The notes beneath the pieces are model-generated. The model saw only the letters and a program-made list of their open reading frames with translations. It made no database searches and had not been told where the DNA came from. A DNA stretch of 64,000 nt from positions 1 through 64,000 of the forward strand of contig JADHMQ010000001.1 in assembly GCA_016779935.1 (NCBI GenBank). Direction: 5' to 3'. This document shows, in pieces, positions 49,184 to 58,875 of the stretch. Position numbers and translations under genes: made by a program. This DNA comes from Flavobacteriales bacterium. GTDB lineage: Bacteria; Bacteroidota; Bacteroidia; Flavobacteriales; UBA7312. The stretch's first letter is position 1. Each line of letters starts with the position of its first letter.

Positions 49184-50131
49184 ATGAATATTTCCATAGT
49201 AGTTCCATCTTATAATGAATCTGAATCTCTTCCAGAACTGTGTTCTTGGATTGATAGGGTTATGCAAGCAAATGACTTTAGTTATGAAGTTATTATTGTT
49301 GACGATGGAAGTACGGATGACTCATGGAATATCATTCAAAAAATCAGAGAAGAGAATCCTTCCATAAAAGGTGTAAAGTTCAGAAGAAATTATGGAAAGT
49401 CTGCTGCTCTTAATATTGCATTTGAAAGGGTAGAAGGTGATGTGGTTATTACCATGGATGCTGATTTACAAGATAGTCCAGAAGAAATTCCTGAACTATA
49501 CAGTATGATTGTAGAACTTGGAAATGATTTAGTGTCTGGTTGGAAGAAAAAACGCTATGACCCAATTACAAAAACAGTACCAACAAAATTATATAACTGG
49601 GCAGCACGTAAAGCTTCAGGAATCTATTTACACGACTTTAATTGTGGATTAAAATCTTATAGGAGAGCGGTAGTTAAAAATATTGAAGTATATGGCGAGA
49701 TGCATCGTTATATACCTATTCTAGCCAAAAGAGCAGGTTTTCCAAAAATTGCTGAAAAAGTAGTCGAACATCAATCTAGAAAATATGGCGTTACTAAGTT
49801 TGGTTTAGAACGTTTTATAAATGGTTTTTTAGATTTAATGACGGTTACCTTTGTTTCTAGATTTGGAAAAAAACCAATGCACTTTTTCGGTGTTCTTGGA
49901 ACCTTAATGTTCATTTTGGGTTTTATATTGTTTTCTTACATAGGAGGGCAGAAGCTCTATTATATGTACTTTGAAATAAATGCTACTAACATTGCAGATA
50001 AAAGTAGTTTCTATATTGCCCTGACATCCATGATAATGGGACTTCAGCTTTTTCTAGCAGGTTTTGTAGGCGAGATGATTTCTAGAAATGCTCATGATAG
50101 AAATCAATACCATATAGAAGAAGAATTATAA
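49184..50131 (+). CDS. membrane-bound family 2 glycosyltransferase (DPM1/GtrB-like)
   Basis: The 315-residue enzyme has a GT-A domain (about 1-230: ISIVVPSYNESESLPEL, VIIVDDGSTDDSW, VITMDADLQDSPEEIPEL with the DxD-type metal site) and two C-terminal membrane helices (HFFGVLGTLMFILGFILFS and FYIALTSMIMGLQLFLAGF). Such enzymes put a sugar on undecaprenyl phosphate. Sugar donor unknown. The 3' end overlaps gmhB, running the other way, by 6 bases. Confidence 0.9.
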   Translation: MNISIVVPSYNESESLPELCSWIDRVMQANDFSYEVIIVDDGSTDDSWNIIQKIREENPSIKGVKFRRNYGKSAALNIAFERVEGDVVITMDADLQDSPEEIPELYSMIVELGNDLVSGWKKKRYDPITKTVPTKLYNWAARKASGIYLHDFNCGLKSYRRAVVKNIEVYGEMHRYIPILAKRAGFPKIAEKVVEHQSRKYGVTKFGLERFINGFLDLMTVTFVSRFGKKPMHFFGVLGTLMFILGFILFSYIGGQKLYYMYFEINATNIADKSSFYIALTSMIMGLQLFLAGFVGEMISRNAHDRNQYHIEEEL

Positions 50132-50668
50132 GTTTTGTTCCTTAATTTTAAGGTATAACTCATTTAGATTATTTAAGCAGTAGTAGTTGTTACTTTTGCC
50201 TATAAATAGACCTCTAATTCCAACATTTTCTGCAAATTCCATATCGCTAATTGAATCTCCTACCATTATGCTTTTCGAAAAATCAATTGAGGGGAATTCC
50301 TTTTTAGCTAAGTATGCCATGCCCGTATTAGGTTTTCTCATTTTAGAGTTTTCAGATTCAAGTTGTGGGGCGTGGTAAATAGCATCAATTTTTCCATTAA
50401 GATTTTCTACTTCTTTCAATAAGTGATTGTGAACTTTAGATAAATCATTCTCTGTCATTAATTGCTTACTAATTCCTTGCTGATTTGTTACCACAATAAT
50501 TTTGTGAAAATATTTGGAAAAGCCTACTATCGCTTCAAGTGAATTGGGTAAAAACTCAAATTCATCAATTGTTTTGACATAATCGCCTTCAAGTTTTTTA
50601 TTAATGACACCATCTCTATCTAGAAATAAAGTCCAATCATTATCTATTTTTGATATAAAATCAATCAT
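50126..50668 (-). CDS. gmhB: heptose-1,7-bisphosphate 7-phosphatase-like HAD protein
   Basis: The 180-residue HAD phosphatase has LFLDRDGVINKKLEGDYV (nucleophile Asp), IIVVTNQQGISKQLMT and MVGDSISDMEFAENVG. It lacks an obvious Cys-rich zinc loop; family members remove the 7-phosphate in ADP-heptose or GDP-heptose synthesis. The gmhA-like gene is 7 bases upstream, which supports the assignment. It is the last gene of the wza operon. Confidence 0.85.
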   Translation of the reverse strand: MIDFISKIDNDWTLFLDRDGVINKKLEGDYVKTIDEFEFLPNSLEAIVGFSKYFHKIIVVTNQQGISKQLMTENDLSKVHNHLLKEVENLNGKIDAIYHAPQLESENSKMRKPNTGMAYLAKKEFPSIDFSKSIMVGDSISDMEFAENVGIRGLFIGKSNNYYCLNNLNELYLKIKEQNL

Positions 50669-50675
50669 AGTAGAC

Positions 50676-51257
50676 TTATGAAAACAGATTTTTTTCTACT
50701 AATTCACAGATGGCATGGCCAATCATCAAGTGCGATTCTTGAATTCTTGGGGTGTCAGATGAAGGTACTTTAACAAGAACATCACAGTATTGATTAATTA
50801 TCCCACCATTTTCGCCCGTAAAGCCAATAGTTGTTAATCCCGATTCTCTAGCCTGTTTGAGTGCATTTACAATGTTCTGAGAGTTTCCTGAGGTGGATAA
50901 ACCTATAAGTATATCGCCTTTTTTACCAATGCCTTTTACGAGTCTTGAGTATACATTATCGAAAGAGTAATCATTAGCAACAGCCGTCATAAATGAGGTG
51001 TCAGTATGTAAAGCTTCGGCGTGAAGGGGCTCTCTATCAATATAGTATCTTCCTGAAAATTCTGCGGCTAAATGCTGTGCGTCAGCAGCACTTCCACCAT
51101 TTCCACATAGTAAAAGTTTACATCCGTTTTCAAATGATTTTTGAATTAACGATGAAATATCTATTATCTGATAAATCATAGACTCATCATTAAGGATACT
51201 ATTTTTTACACTAATAGAATTAGAAATACTGTTGGTTATTACTTCTCTATTTTTCAT
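50676..51257 (-). CDS. gmhA: sedoheptulose 7-phosphate isomerase (SIS domain)
   Basis: The 193-residue SIS-fold isomerase has LLLCGNGGSAADAQHLAAEF, FSGRYYIDREPLHAEAL, ILIGLSTSGNSQNIVNAL and PRIQESHLMIGHAICELVE. It makes heptose 7-phosphate, the first step in heptose units of envelope glycans. It follows the GT4 gene by 2 bases and precedes gmhB. No heptose kinase or nucleotidyltransferase is visible in the window. Confidence 0.92.
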   Translation of the reverse strand: MKNREVITNSISNSISVKNSILNDESMIYQIIDISSLIQKSFENGCKLLLCGNGGSAADAQHLAAEFSGRYYIDREPLHAEALHTDTSFMTAVANDYSFDNVYSRLVKGIGKKGDILIGLSTSGNSQNIVNALKQARESGLTTIGFTGENGGIINQYCDVLVKVPSSDTPRIQESHLMIGHAICELVEKNLFS

Positions 51258-51259
51258 AA

Positions 51260-52390
51260 TTAATTTTTCACTTTATCAATTAAAGAAAAAAGAACATTTG
51301 TGAAATTCGACCAACTGTAATTTTTCTTTTCTTCTTTGATATTTTCTATCATCTTCTTTTTATCCGTTGACTCATAGAACTTCAAAATAGCATCTTTTAT
51401 TTTATCTGATTTAGGAGGCACTACATATCCTACTTTACCATCTGGGCACATCTCTTTAAGTCCGCCAACATCCGTTACTATCATAGGTTTATCAAAATGG
51501 TAAGCAATTTGAGTAACTCCACTTTGAGTAGCAGACTTGTAAGGTTGTACAACAATGTCACAAGCACTAAAGTAATAGTTTACTTCAGAATCGGGAATAA
51601 ACTTGTCAACTTCAATTATTTTCTCTTCTAATTTAAGGTTATGAATAAGTTCTTTATAAGGTGCTTTATCGGAGTAATATTCGCCAGCAATAATAACTTT
51701 AATCTTTTTGTTTTTAATCTCAGCAAAAGCTTCTAGTAAAAGGTCGAGTCCTTTGTAGTCTCTAATAAGACCGAAGAAGAGCATATAACTGTAAGAATTA
51801 TCAAGTTTTAAATGTTTTAGGGCTTTATTTCTGTCAATGCTTTCACCAAAGTTATCGTAGATAGGGTGTGGCGACAACACTTTTGGGCAAATTGTATTGA
51901 AAGATTCTAAATCTTTCATAACATTTTTCGTCATAGCCAAGAATCCATCAACATGATTTGTGAAATATTTTGTTAGCCATTTATCACCAAGTCGAGATTC
52001 GTGAGGAATGATATTATGTGCAATACTTAAGATTTTAGAGTGCTTATTCTTCTTAATGATTCGCGCCAAAGTACCAAGCGACGGCCCCATTAATGGTAGC
52101 CAAAAGGGAATAATGACAATATCGTATTTTTTCTTTTTAATTTCATTTCCAACACTTATCCAATTTAGGGGATTGATAGAGTTAACACATCTGTGAATGG
52201 TTAAGTTTTTTGGTGGATTATCAGTTGAGTATTGTGTTTTTCCAGGAAATAGAAAGCTAGGGTATTGAACGGTAAAAGTATATAAAGTTAAATCATGTCC
52301 ATTTTGAATTAACTCTTTAGCCAAGCGTTCGTTGAATGCTGCTATTCCACCTCTGAAAGGATATGTTGTTCCAATAAGAGCTAATCTCAT
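51260..52390 (-). CDS. glycosyltransferase family 4
   Basis: The 376-residue GT-B enzyme has TTYPFRGGIAAFNERLAKEL at the start, SIAHNIIPHES, MLFFGLIRDYKGLDLLLEA and DIVVQPYKSATQSGVTQIAY with the donor-site acid replaced by a Q/S-rich loop. It probably adds a sugar, perhaps heptose given its neighbours, to a lipid-linked glycan. The start overlaps the end of nhaC by 4 bases. Confidence 0.88.
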   Translation of the reverse strand: MRLALIGTTYPFRGGIAAFNERLAKELIQNGHDLTLYTFTVQYPSFLFPGKTQYSTDNPPKNLTIHRCVNSINPLNWISVGNEIKKKKYDIVIIPFWLPLMGPSLGTLARIIKKNKHSKILSIAHNIIPHESRLGDKWLTKYFTNHVDGFLAMTKNVMKDLESFNTICPKVLSPHPIYDNFGESIDRNKALKHLKLDNSYSYMLFFGLIRDYKGLDLLLEAFAEIKNKKIKVIIAGEYYSDKAPYKELIHNLKLEEKIIEVDKFIPDSEVNYYFSACDIVVQPYKSATQSGVTQIAYHFDKPMIVTDVGGLKEMCPDGKVGYVVPPKSDKIKDAILKFYESTDKKKMIENIKEEKKNYSWSNFTNVLFSLIDKVKN

Positions 52391-53811
52391 TTTAAACGTT
52401 TGATTTTTAGTCCTAAATAGCCATAGGTTATGGTCATTAGCGGACTTATAATATTAAAGAAACAATATGGCAAATAACTTAATGTAGCTACGCCTAATAT
52501 TGCAGATTGTGTTGCACCACATGTATTCCACGGAATAAGTACTGAAGTTACCGTAGCACTATCTTCTAAAGTTCTACTTAAATTTTCTGGAGCTAAGCCT
52601 TTTTCTTTGAAAGTGTCGGCGTACATTCTTCCAGGAACTACAATGCTTAAATATTGGTCACTTGCAGTAAGATTGAAAAATATACACGTACAAGCAGTAG
52701 TAGCTATCACAGAGCCAGTATTTTCAGCATACTGTATAATTGATCTGCTGATTTTTTGAAGTTTTCCTGTTGATTCCATCACTCCACCAAAACACATTGC
52801 ACATATGATTAGCCAAATAGTATTTAGCATACCATACATACCTCCAGTTGATAGTAGGTCATTTATTACAACGTTAGATGTTTCTATTGTCGTTTCTCCA
52901 CCCATTGCATTTATAACGGTTGTATAACTTGATTGAATGAAATTTCCTTCAATTCCTGAAAGCTCAATAATTAATTGTGGCTGAAAGATAATAGCAAAAA
53001 TACCTCCTAATAAAGTGCCGGCTAATAGTGAGGGTAAAGCAGGTACTTTTTTGAATATTAAAATAAGCACTCCAATTGGTACTAGGAAAAGCCATGGACT
53101 TATTACAAATCGGTTTTCTATTGCTGAAAGTAAACTGTTTACACTATCGATGTTTTGGTCATTTTCAAATGAAAGTCCTATAATTAAAAATATGATTAGA
53201 GTAATGATAAAGGTTGGAACAGTAGTATACATCATGTAGCGAATATGTGTGATTAAGTCTGTTCCCGCCATTGCAGGTGCTAGGTTTGTAGTGTCTGAAA
53301 GGGGAGACATTTTATCGCCAAAGTAAGCGCCAGAAATAATAGCGCCAGCCACTAAGCCTTCAGAAATATCTAAGGCGTTTCCTATACCTAACAGTGCAAT
53401 TCCTACGGTCGCTATTGTTGACCATGAGCTTCCGGATGCAAGAGATACAATAGCACAAATTACACATGCAGCAAAAAGAAATATTTTTGGACTTATGATT
53501 TGTAAACCATAGTATATCATTGTCGGAACAATACCACTGATTAACCAAGTTCCTGCCAAGGAGCCAATAAGTAGTAAAATCAATATTGCTGGTGTAGTGG
53601 ATGCTATACTTTTACTAACTCCGTTAAGGATTTCTTTCCATTTAAAGCCATTTCTTACGCCAATAATTGCAGCTAATGAAGCCGCTAATAAGAGTGCTAA
53701 TTGGTTAGCGCCCCCTAAGGCATTATCGCCATACAGAAAGACGTTATATGACAGCAGTCCAATGAGAAAAATAATAGGTGTTAATGCACTAACAAATGAT
53801 TGCTGTTTCAT
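52387..53811 (-). CDS. nhaC: NhaC-type Na+/H+ antiporter
   Basis: The 474-residue inner-membrane protein has about 11-12 hydrophobic segments and NhaC signatures: SGSSWSTIATVGIALLGIG, ISGAYFGDKMSPLSDTTNLA and SATVTSVLIPWNTCGATQSAILG. It exports Na+ in exchange for H+, as suits a sea-living cell. It sits inside an envelope glycan operon (58 bases after the PLP lyase, overlapping the GT4 gene), an unusual place for it. Confidence 0.94.
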   Translation of the reverse strand: MKQQSFVSALTPIIFLIGLLSYNVFLYGDNALGGANQLALLLAASLAAIIGVRNGFKWKEILNGVSKSIASTTPAILILLLIGSLAGTWLISGIVPTMIYYGLQIISPKIFLFAACVICAIVSLASGSSWSTIATVGIALLGIGNALDISEGLVAGAIISGAYFGDKMSPLSDTTNLAPAMAGTDLITHIRYMMYTTVPTFIITLIIFLIIGLSFENDQNIDSVNSLLSAIENRFVISPWLFLVPIGVLILIFKKVPALPSLLAGTLLGGIFAIIFQPQLIIELSGIEGNFIQSSYTTVINAMGGETTIETSNVVINDLLSTGGMYGMLNTIWLIICAMCFGGVMESTGKLQKISRSIIQYAENTGSVIATTACTCIFFNLTASDQYLSIVVPGRMYADTFKEKGLAPENLSRTLEDSATVTSVLIPWNTCGATQSAILGVATLSYLPYCFFNIISPLMTITYGYLGLKIKRLK

Positions 53812-53865
53812 GATAGGAGTTTATTTGTGTAAATATAGTAATCCTTAGGAAACAACTCTAAAATA

Positions 53866-53877
53866 TCTCTTAAGAGA
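53866..53877. other. 12-bp palindrome TCTCTTAAGAGA at the PLP lyase 3' end
   Basis: The palindrome spans the stop codon of the PLP lyase (minus strand TAA at 53872-53870). It is self-complementary with no loop, so it is more likely a DNA site or chance than a terminator. Confidence 0.3.
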
Positions 53878-55075
53878 GAATTTTGGTTTTTTTCAAGCAG
53901 TTTGTCATCTTTTCCAGCGTTCTTTCTATGTCATTGTCAAGACCAATAGACATACGAATCATTCCTTGTGAAATACCCATTTCATCTTGTTCGTCTTCTG
54001 GAATTTCAGATGATGTACTTGCGCCTGGAGCAGAGAATAGAGTTTTATAAAAACCTAGACTAACGGCTAAATATCCAATGTTTTCAATTTGCATTTCTTC
54101 CATTAACTTATAGGCATTTTCCATAGTGTCAACATCCAAAACCAACATGCCGCCAAAACCAAATTCTTGATTCATGCTTTTTTTCATCAACTCATGTTGC
54201 GGATGATTTTTAAGACCTGGGTAATGAACTTTTAAGCCAAGTTCTTGAAATTTTTGTGCTAGATAACTTGCGTTAAAGCTATGCTGTTTTATTCTTACAG
54301 GTAGTGTTCGTAGATTCTTTAAAATTCCGTTAGCTCTTATAGCATCCATAGTAGGGCCTAAGAGCATTGCAGCTCCGTCATTTACATCAATTAATTGTCC
54401 GATAAACTCTTTATCAGAACAAATGATTCCACCCAATGTGTCACTAGCACCATTGATAAATTTTGTTAATGAATGTATAACGATGTCTGCTCCTAGTTCT
54501 TTAGGTGAAAACACTAAAGGGGTGAAAGTGTTGTCAACTACAAGTTTTAGATTATTTTTTCTGGCTATTTCTGCTAATTGTTTAATGTCAGATACCTCTA
54601 GTAATGGATTGCTTACCGTTTCGCAGTAAATGATTTTTGTGTTTTTAGTAATAGCAGACTGTACAGCGTCAAGATTTGTTGTGTCTACAAAAGAGGTGCT
54701 AATTTGAAGTTTTGGAAGAAAATTTTTCATGAATGCATATGTCCCTCCATAAATTGTTCTACTACTGATAATATGATCTCCTGATTTACATATCTGTAGA
54801 ATAGTTGAGCTAATAGAACCCATTCCAGAGGCAGAAACATGAGCAGCTTCAGTGTTTTCCATTTGAGCGATGGCTTCAGCCAAATAGCCTGTGCTAGGAT
54901 TCATGTGTCTAGAGTAGAGGTAGCATCCTTCTCTTTCTCCGCCAAATACCATCTCCATAGTTTTACCTGCCATGTATGTAAATGTTGACGAGTCGGCTAT
55001 GGAAGGGTTTACACCGCCATATTCTCCAAAATATTGAATGTCTTGTATATTATCTGCTGGCTTATGTTTTTTCAT
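53870..55075 (-). CDS. Cys/Met-metabolism PLP enzyme (methionine gamma-lyase-like)
   Basis: The 401-residue fold-type I enzyme has YLYSRHMNPSTGYLAEAIAQ, AAHVSASGMGSISSTI, SSRTIYGGTYAFMKNFLP and the PLP Lys in IHSLTKFINGASDTLGG. C-terminal segments are MIRMSIGLDNDIERT. It may be methionine gamma-lyase, cystathionine gamma-lyase or synthase; the exact reaction is not clear. It begins 9 bases after wzc, within the polysaccharide operon. Confidence 0.85.
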   Translation of the reverse strand: MKKHKPADNIQDIQYFGEYGGVNPSIADSSTFTYMAGKTMEMVFGGEREGCYLYSRHMNPSTGYLAEAIAQMENTEAAHVSASGMGSISSTILQICKSGDHIISSRTIYGGTYAFMKNFLPKLQISTSFVDTTNLDAVQSAITKNTKIIYCETVSNPLLEVSDIKQLAEIARKNNLKLVVDNTFTPLVFSPKELGADIVIHSLTKFINGASDTLGGIICSDKEFIGQLIDVNDGAAMLLGPTMDAIRANGILKNLRTLPVRIKQHSFNASYLAQKFQELGLKVHYPGLKNHPQHELMKKSMNQEFGFGGMLVLDVDTMENAYKLMEEMQIENIGYLAVSLGFYKTLFSAPGASTSSEIPEDEQDEMGISQGMIRMSIGLDNDIERTLEKMTNCLKKTKILS

Positions 55076-55084
55076 ATCGTAAAA

Positions 55085-57508
55085 TTAACTTTTTTTCCAC
55101 CATTTTTTGGAAGATAAATTACTTTCAGATTCATTGTAATAACCGTATCCGTAAGTATCGCCATATCCGTATCCGTAACCGTGTGAAGATTTATCGGTTG
55201 AAATATCATTAATGATAAGGTTTATTTTTTGGAGATTGTTATTTGTGACTAAATCATTGAAACCTTTTAGCATCTCTTTGGTCGTATAATTTTGTCTAAC
55301 AACATATATGTTAATATCTGAGTGCTTCATAAGAATTAGACCATCGGTAACTAATCCAATTGGTGGGGTGTCAATGACAATGTATTTGTATTCTTTTTTT
55401 AATTCTTTTATGAAGTTGCTCATTTTCTCATTATTCAGCAACTCCGATGGGTTTGGCGGAATTGGTCCTGAAAGTATGATGTCTAAATTTTCGAACTGGG
55501 TTTTATTGATAATCTCTTCCTTAGTCTTTTGATTACTTAAATATGAACTTAAGCCTACAGTATTTTTTAAGTTGAAATCATCAAAAATCTTGGGCTTTCT
55601 CAAATCGGCACCAATTAAGATTGTTTTTTCGCCAGTCAGACTGATTATTGAAGAAAGATTTATGGCAATAAACGTTTTGCCTTCCCTACTAATACTAGAG
55701 GTTATACATATAACTTTTTCAGCTTTTTCTGCAGCCAAATACTGAATATTTGTTCTGATTGCTCTAAATGATTCTGTAATGGCCGACTTAGGACTGTTTA
55801 CGGTTACAATATTATTTTCGCTTTCATTGGTCATAATTTTTCCAATGACTGGAACATCAGTAATTTGATCAATATCTTTTTTATCAATTATTTTATCGTT
55901 TAATACGAAATATAAAGTAATGCTAATTATCGGAACGAATAAACCAAGTAATAATGAAAATGCATAGACTATCATTGTATTAGGCTCTACTGGTTCGTTT
56001 GAGATAAGTCTGGGGCTATCAATAATTTTATGATCAGACACATTACTCGCTTTGGTAATCGATGCTTCTGCTCTTTTTTCTAGAAGATAGTTGTAAATAA
56101 TTTCATTTAAGTTGAACTTTCTTTGAATATTTAGTAAAACCCTTTCTTTACGTGGTAGTTTATTTATTTCAGTTTCTATTTGTTTGATTCTGGTATTGAT
56201 ATCAACGAGAGAAAGTTCAGAGTTTGAAATAATATTTTCTATATTTTCATTTAAAATATTTTTTGTGTTCTGAATTTGATTCTGAAGCGATTGTACAATT
56301 GGATGCTCGCTTCTTGAGTTAATGCTGGCAACTTCCAGTTGAGAATATAATCTGGTGAGTTCACTAATTAATTCGTTAAGAAGAGGATCATTGATGCCCA
56401 TTGCTGAGGGCGCTACAATATTATCGATGTCATTATTTTCTGATAAATATTTTTGAACAGACAGGTAATATTTGTTGTTTAATTCCAAAATTGCTTTTTC
56501 TTCCTCAAGTTTTTCAATTTGAAAGTATGTGCTGTATTCATCTTTAGACAACTGAATTTTTGGATTTGATTGTTTAAAGTTTTCTAAATCATTTTCAACC
56601 TTGTTCAAAGAGTCGGAAATAGAAGTGAGTTGATCATTGATAAAGAAAATAGTGTTTGAAGCAATCTGGTTTTTTTCGTTTAGACCAATTTGTAAGTAGT
56701 GAAAATTAAATTTCTCTAAAAAGTCGTTTATTTTCTTTGGGTTTGAACCTTCATGAGTAATCTTTAAAATAGAAGATTCTTTGTCAGTTTCAATGATGTT
56801 TATTTTCTTCATGTAGGCTTGGGTAAGGTCATTGTAGTTGTTTACAATAAAATAATATGTATCCCATTCGTTTTCTACAAATAAACTTAAATCGTTTTTC
56901 TCCAATTTAAATTCAAAAAAGTCAGTTGAAACTAGCTCCCCAAACTTGTGGGTATTTTCGTATTCAAAATCGTATTCATCGTTAGAAACATAATTCTCTT
57001 CCTTTAAATCAAATAATTTAGCATCCTTAAAATCAACCTCTAATTGGTATTCATTTTCAGAAATTATTTTCACATAATATTTTTGATCTATCAGAAGAGG
57101 TGTGCTATTGATTAGATTTACTGTAAATGGAGTTTTGTCATAAATATCTTTTGAAACTAAACTGCCAGAATGAAAATAACTGATTCTTAGATTTAAATCT
57201 TCTAACGTTTTTCTAGTTAATGAAAATGATCTAAGAATTCCAATTTCATTTTTTATGTTTTTTTGTCCGCCAAATAAATCAAGTCCGCCAAACAAATCTT
57301 CTGAGCCTAAACCAGAGTTACTATCTTCCTTTATCAAAATAGTTGTTGACGATTTATAAATTTTTGTTGAATACCAATTATATAAAAAACCAATGGTTAG
57401 AAAAATGAGGATTGATAAAGCTGTTTGTTTCCAAAATACTAATAGCCTATCAAATAAAACTTTGATTTCAATTTTTTCATTTTGAGTTGAAGAATTCAAA
57501 TTATTCAT
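55085..57508 (-). CDS. wzc: polysaccharide co-polymerase / tyrosine autokinase (Wzc type)
   Basis: The 807-residue inner-membrane protein has an N-terminal Wzz domain between two membrane helices (ALSILIFLTIGFLYNWY near 35 and MIVYAFSLLLGLFVPIISI near 515), a long coiled periplasmic part, and a C-terminal BY-kinase: Walker A SSISREGKTFIAINL, Walker A' ILIGADLRKPKIF, Walker B VIDTPPIGLVTDG. A Tyr/Gly-rich tail (HGYGYGYGDTYGYGYY) is the expected autophosphorylation cluster. It controls chain length and export of capsule or exopolysaccharide with Wza. Confidence 0.95.
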   Translation of the reverse strand: MNNLNSSTQNEKIEIKVLFDRLLVFWKQTALSILIFLTIGFLYNWYSTKIYKSSTTILIKEDSNSGLGSEDLFGGLDLFGGQKNIKNEIGILRSFSLTRKTLEDLNLRISYFHSGSLVSKDIYDKTPFTVNLINSTPLLIDQKYYVKIISENEYQLEVDFKDAKLFDLKEENYVSNDEYDFEYENTHKFGELVSTDFFEFKLEKNDLSLFVENEWDTYYFIVNNYNDLTQAYMKKINIIETDKESSILKITHEGSNPKKINDFLEKFNFHYLQIGLNEKNQIASNTIFFINDQLTSISDSLNKVENDLENFKQSNPKIQLSKDEYSTYFQIEKLEEEKAILELNNKYYLSVQKYLSENNDIDNIVAPSAMGINDPLLNELISELTRLYSQLEVASINSRSEHPIVQSLQNQIQNTKNILNENIENIISNSELSLVDINTRIKQIETEINKLPRKERVLLNIQRKFNLNEIIYNYLLEKRAEASITKASNVSDHKIIDSPRLISNEPVEPNTMIVYAFSLLLGLFVPIISITLYFVLNDKIIDKKDIDQITDVPVIGKIMTNESENNIVTVNSPKSAITESFRAIRTNIQYLAAEKAEKVICITSSISREGKTFIAINLSSIISLTGEKTILIGADLRKPKIFDDFNLKNTVGLSSYLSNQKTKEEIINKTQFENLDIILSGPIPPNPSELLNNEKMSNFIKELKKEYKYIVIDTPPIGLVTDGLILMKHSDINIYVVRQNYTTKEMLKGFNDLVTNNNLQKINLIINDISTDKSSHGYGYGYGDTYGYGYYNESESNLSSKKWWKKS

Positions 57509-57515
57509 AATAGAC

Positions 57516-58265
57516 TTAGTTAGAATTTAATATTCCGAATAAAATATTGGCAATTAGGGCTATACTAGATATCGCTGAAATATAAATTTGAGCATTTGAG
57601 CTTCTCAACTTCACATTTCTTAACGGTTCAATGTACAAAACATCATTTGCTTTCAATACAAAGTTTTCAGAGTATAAGGTTTCTATTTTTGTGAGGTCAA
57701 TATAAATTATCTGATTGTCTCTAATGAGTTTGATTTTTTTACGATTTGCATAATCGGTTAAATCTCCTGATAAACCTAAAGCTTCTATTATGGTGATATT
57801 ATCTTTGTAAACAGTATAAGTACCAGCATTTTTCACTTCACCCAAAACAGTAATTTCAAAATTTATGTGTTTAACTCTTACTGTTGAATTAATTAAATAA
57901 TTGTCGGCCTCAATTTGAATTTTATCTTTTGCTTCCTCAATTGTAAGCCCTTTAATTGAAATTTTTCCAAGAGTTGGGATTTCTATAAAACCTTGACTGT
58001 CAATTGTAAAACCATTTAGGAATAAATTTGCAGAAGTAGTTTGAATGTTATTAGTGTTGGTTTCCAAATTAAAAATTTCAAACGACTCTTTTTGAACACC
58101 AATAATTTTAACGTGTAGAATATCGCCCTCTTGAAGTTTATGTTTTTGATACTTTGAAAGTGAAATTTGTTCACCTTCAATTTGTTTTTCAAACAAAACA
58201 ATGTTGTTCATTGAAGAGCATGATGCTAATAATAAAACTGCTAATGCAAAATAAAGAGATTTCAT
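57516..58265 (-). CDS. wza: polysaccharide export outer-membrane protein (Wza type)
   Basis: The 249-residue protein has a lipoprotein signal (ALAVLLLASCSS, Cys16), the Poly_export domain (LQEGDILHVKIIGV, QGFIEIPTLGKISIKGLTIEEA), a SLBB domain (VTVLGEVKNAGTYTV, IIEALGLSGDLTDYANR), and a C-terminal hydrophobic helix (IYISAISSIALIANILFGIL). It forms the export channel. It is the first gene of the operon, with a promoter box over the maf 3' end. Confidence 0.92.
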   Translation of the reverse strand: MKSLYFALAVLLLASCSSMNNIVLFEKQIEGEQISLSKYQKHKLQEGDILHVKIIGVQKESFEIFNLETNTNNIQTTSANLFLNGFTIDSQGFIEIPTLGKISIKGLTIEEAKDKIQIEADNYLINSTVRVKHINFEITVLGEVKNAGTYTVYKDNITIIEALGLSGDLTDYANRKKIKLIRDNQIIYIDLTKIETLYSENFVLKANDVLYIEPLRNVKLRSSNAQIYISAISSIALIANILFGILNSN

Positions 58266-58291
58266 AAGTTGCTCTTGTTTTTGGTGTATTG

Positions 58292-58299
58292 CAAAGTTA
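58292..58299 (-). promoter_or_regulatory. -7 box (TAACTTTG) for the wza operon
   Basis: This exact TAnnTTTG match on the minus strand lies 26 nt before the wza ATG and directly after the maf stop codon. Confidence 0.6.
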
Positions 58300-58872
58300 C
58301 TAAAGATTTACCAGAATACTATAAAGTCTTGCCAGAGGAAATCCAACAACGTTATAATAGTCTCCTTTAATTTCTTTTATACCCACTTTGCCAACCCATT
58401 CCTGTATGCCATAACCTCCAGCTTTATCAAAAGGTTGGTAATTGTCAATGTAAAAATCTATTTCCTCTGTTGTTAGAGGTTTAAAATAAACTTCAGTTTT
58501 TTCAGAAAAAGACACTTGATTTTCAGATGAATTGATACAAACGCCAGTTACTACTTCATGTTTATTATCAGACAAAAGATTTAGCATTTTTTCAGCCTCA
58601 TCTTTGTCTTTAGGTTTATTGAGTATTTCCTCATTACAAATCACTACTGTATCAGCTGTGATGAAAATTTCATTTTCCTTAGGCTCAAAAGCATTTGCCT
58701 TTTTTGTTGCTAGAAATTCTGCAACCTCATAAATATCCATTTTTGATGGAAAATCTTCGTTGATATCTTTCAACTTTATTTCAAATGAAATGCCAAGAGA
58801 TTCTAGCAATTCCTTTCGTCTTGGAGATTTTGAGGCTAAAAAGATAGATTTAGAATGTAGGTTTTTTAGCAT
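58300..58872 (-). CDS. Maf-type nucleoside triphosphate pyrophosphatase
   Basis: The 190-residue protein has the Maf motifs IFLASKSPRRKELLESLG (9-26), ITADTVVICNEEILNKPKD and YQPFDKAGGYGIQEWVG with GDYYNVVGFPL. Maf proteins hydrolyse modified or canonical NTPs such as dTTP and UTP. It is last of a four-gene run with UbiA-like, KdsC-like and DUF2520 genes, an order I recall from other flavobacteria. Confidence 0.94.
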   Translation of the reverse strand: MLKNLHSKSIFLASKSPRRKELLESLGISFEIKLKDINEDFPSKMDIYEVAEFLATKKANAFEPKENEIFITADTVVICNEEILNKPKDKDEAEKMLNLLSDNKHEVVTGVCINSSENQVSFSEKTEVYFKPLTTEEIDFYIDNYQPFDKAGGYGIQEWVGKVGIKEIKGDYYNVVGFPLARLYSILVNL

Positions 58873-58875
58873 ATT

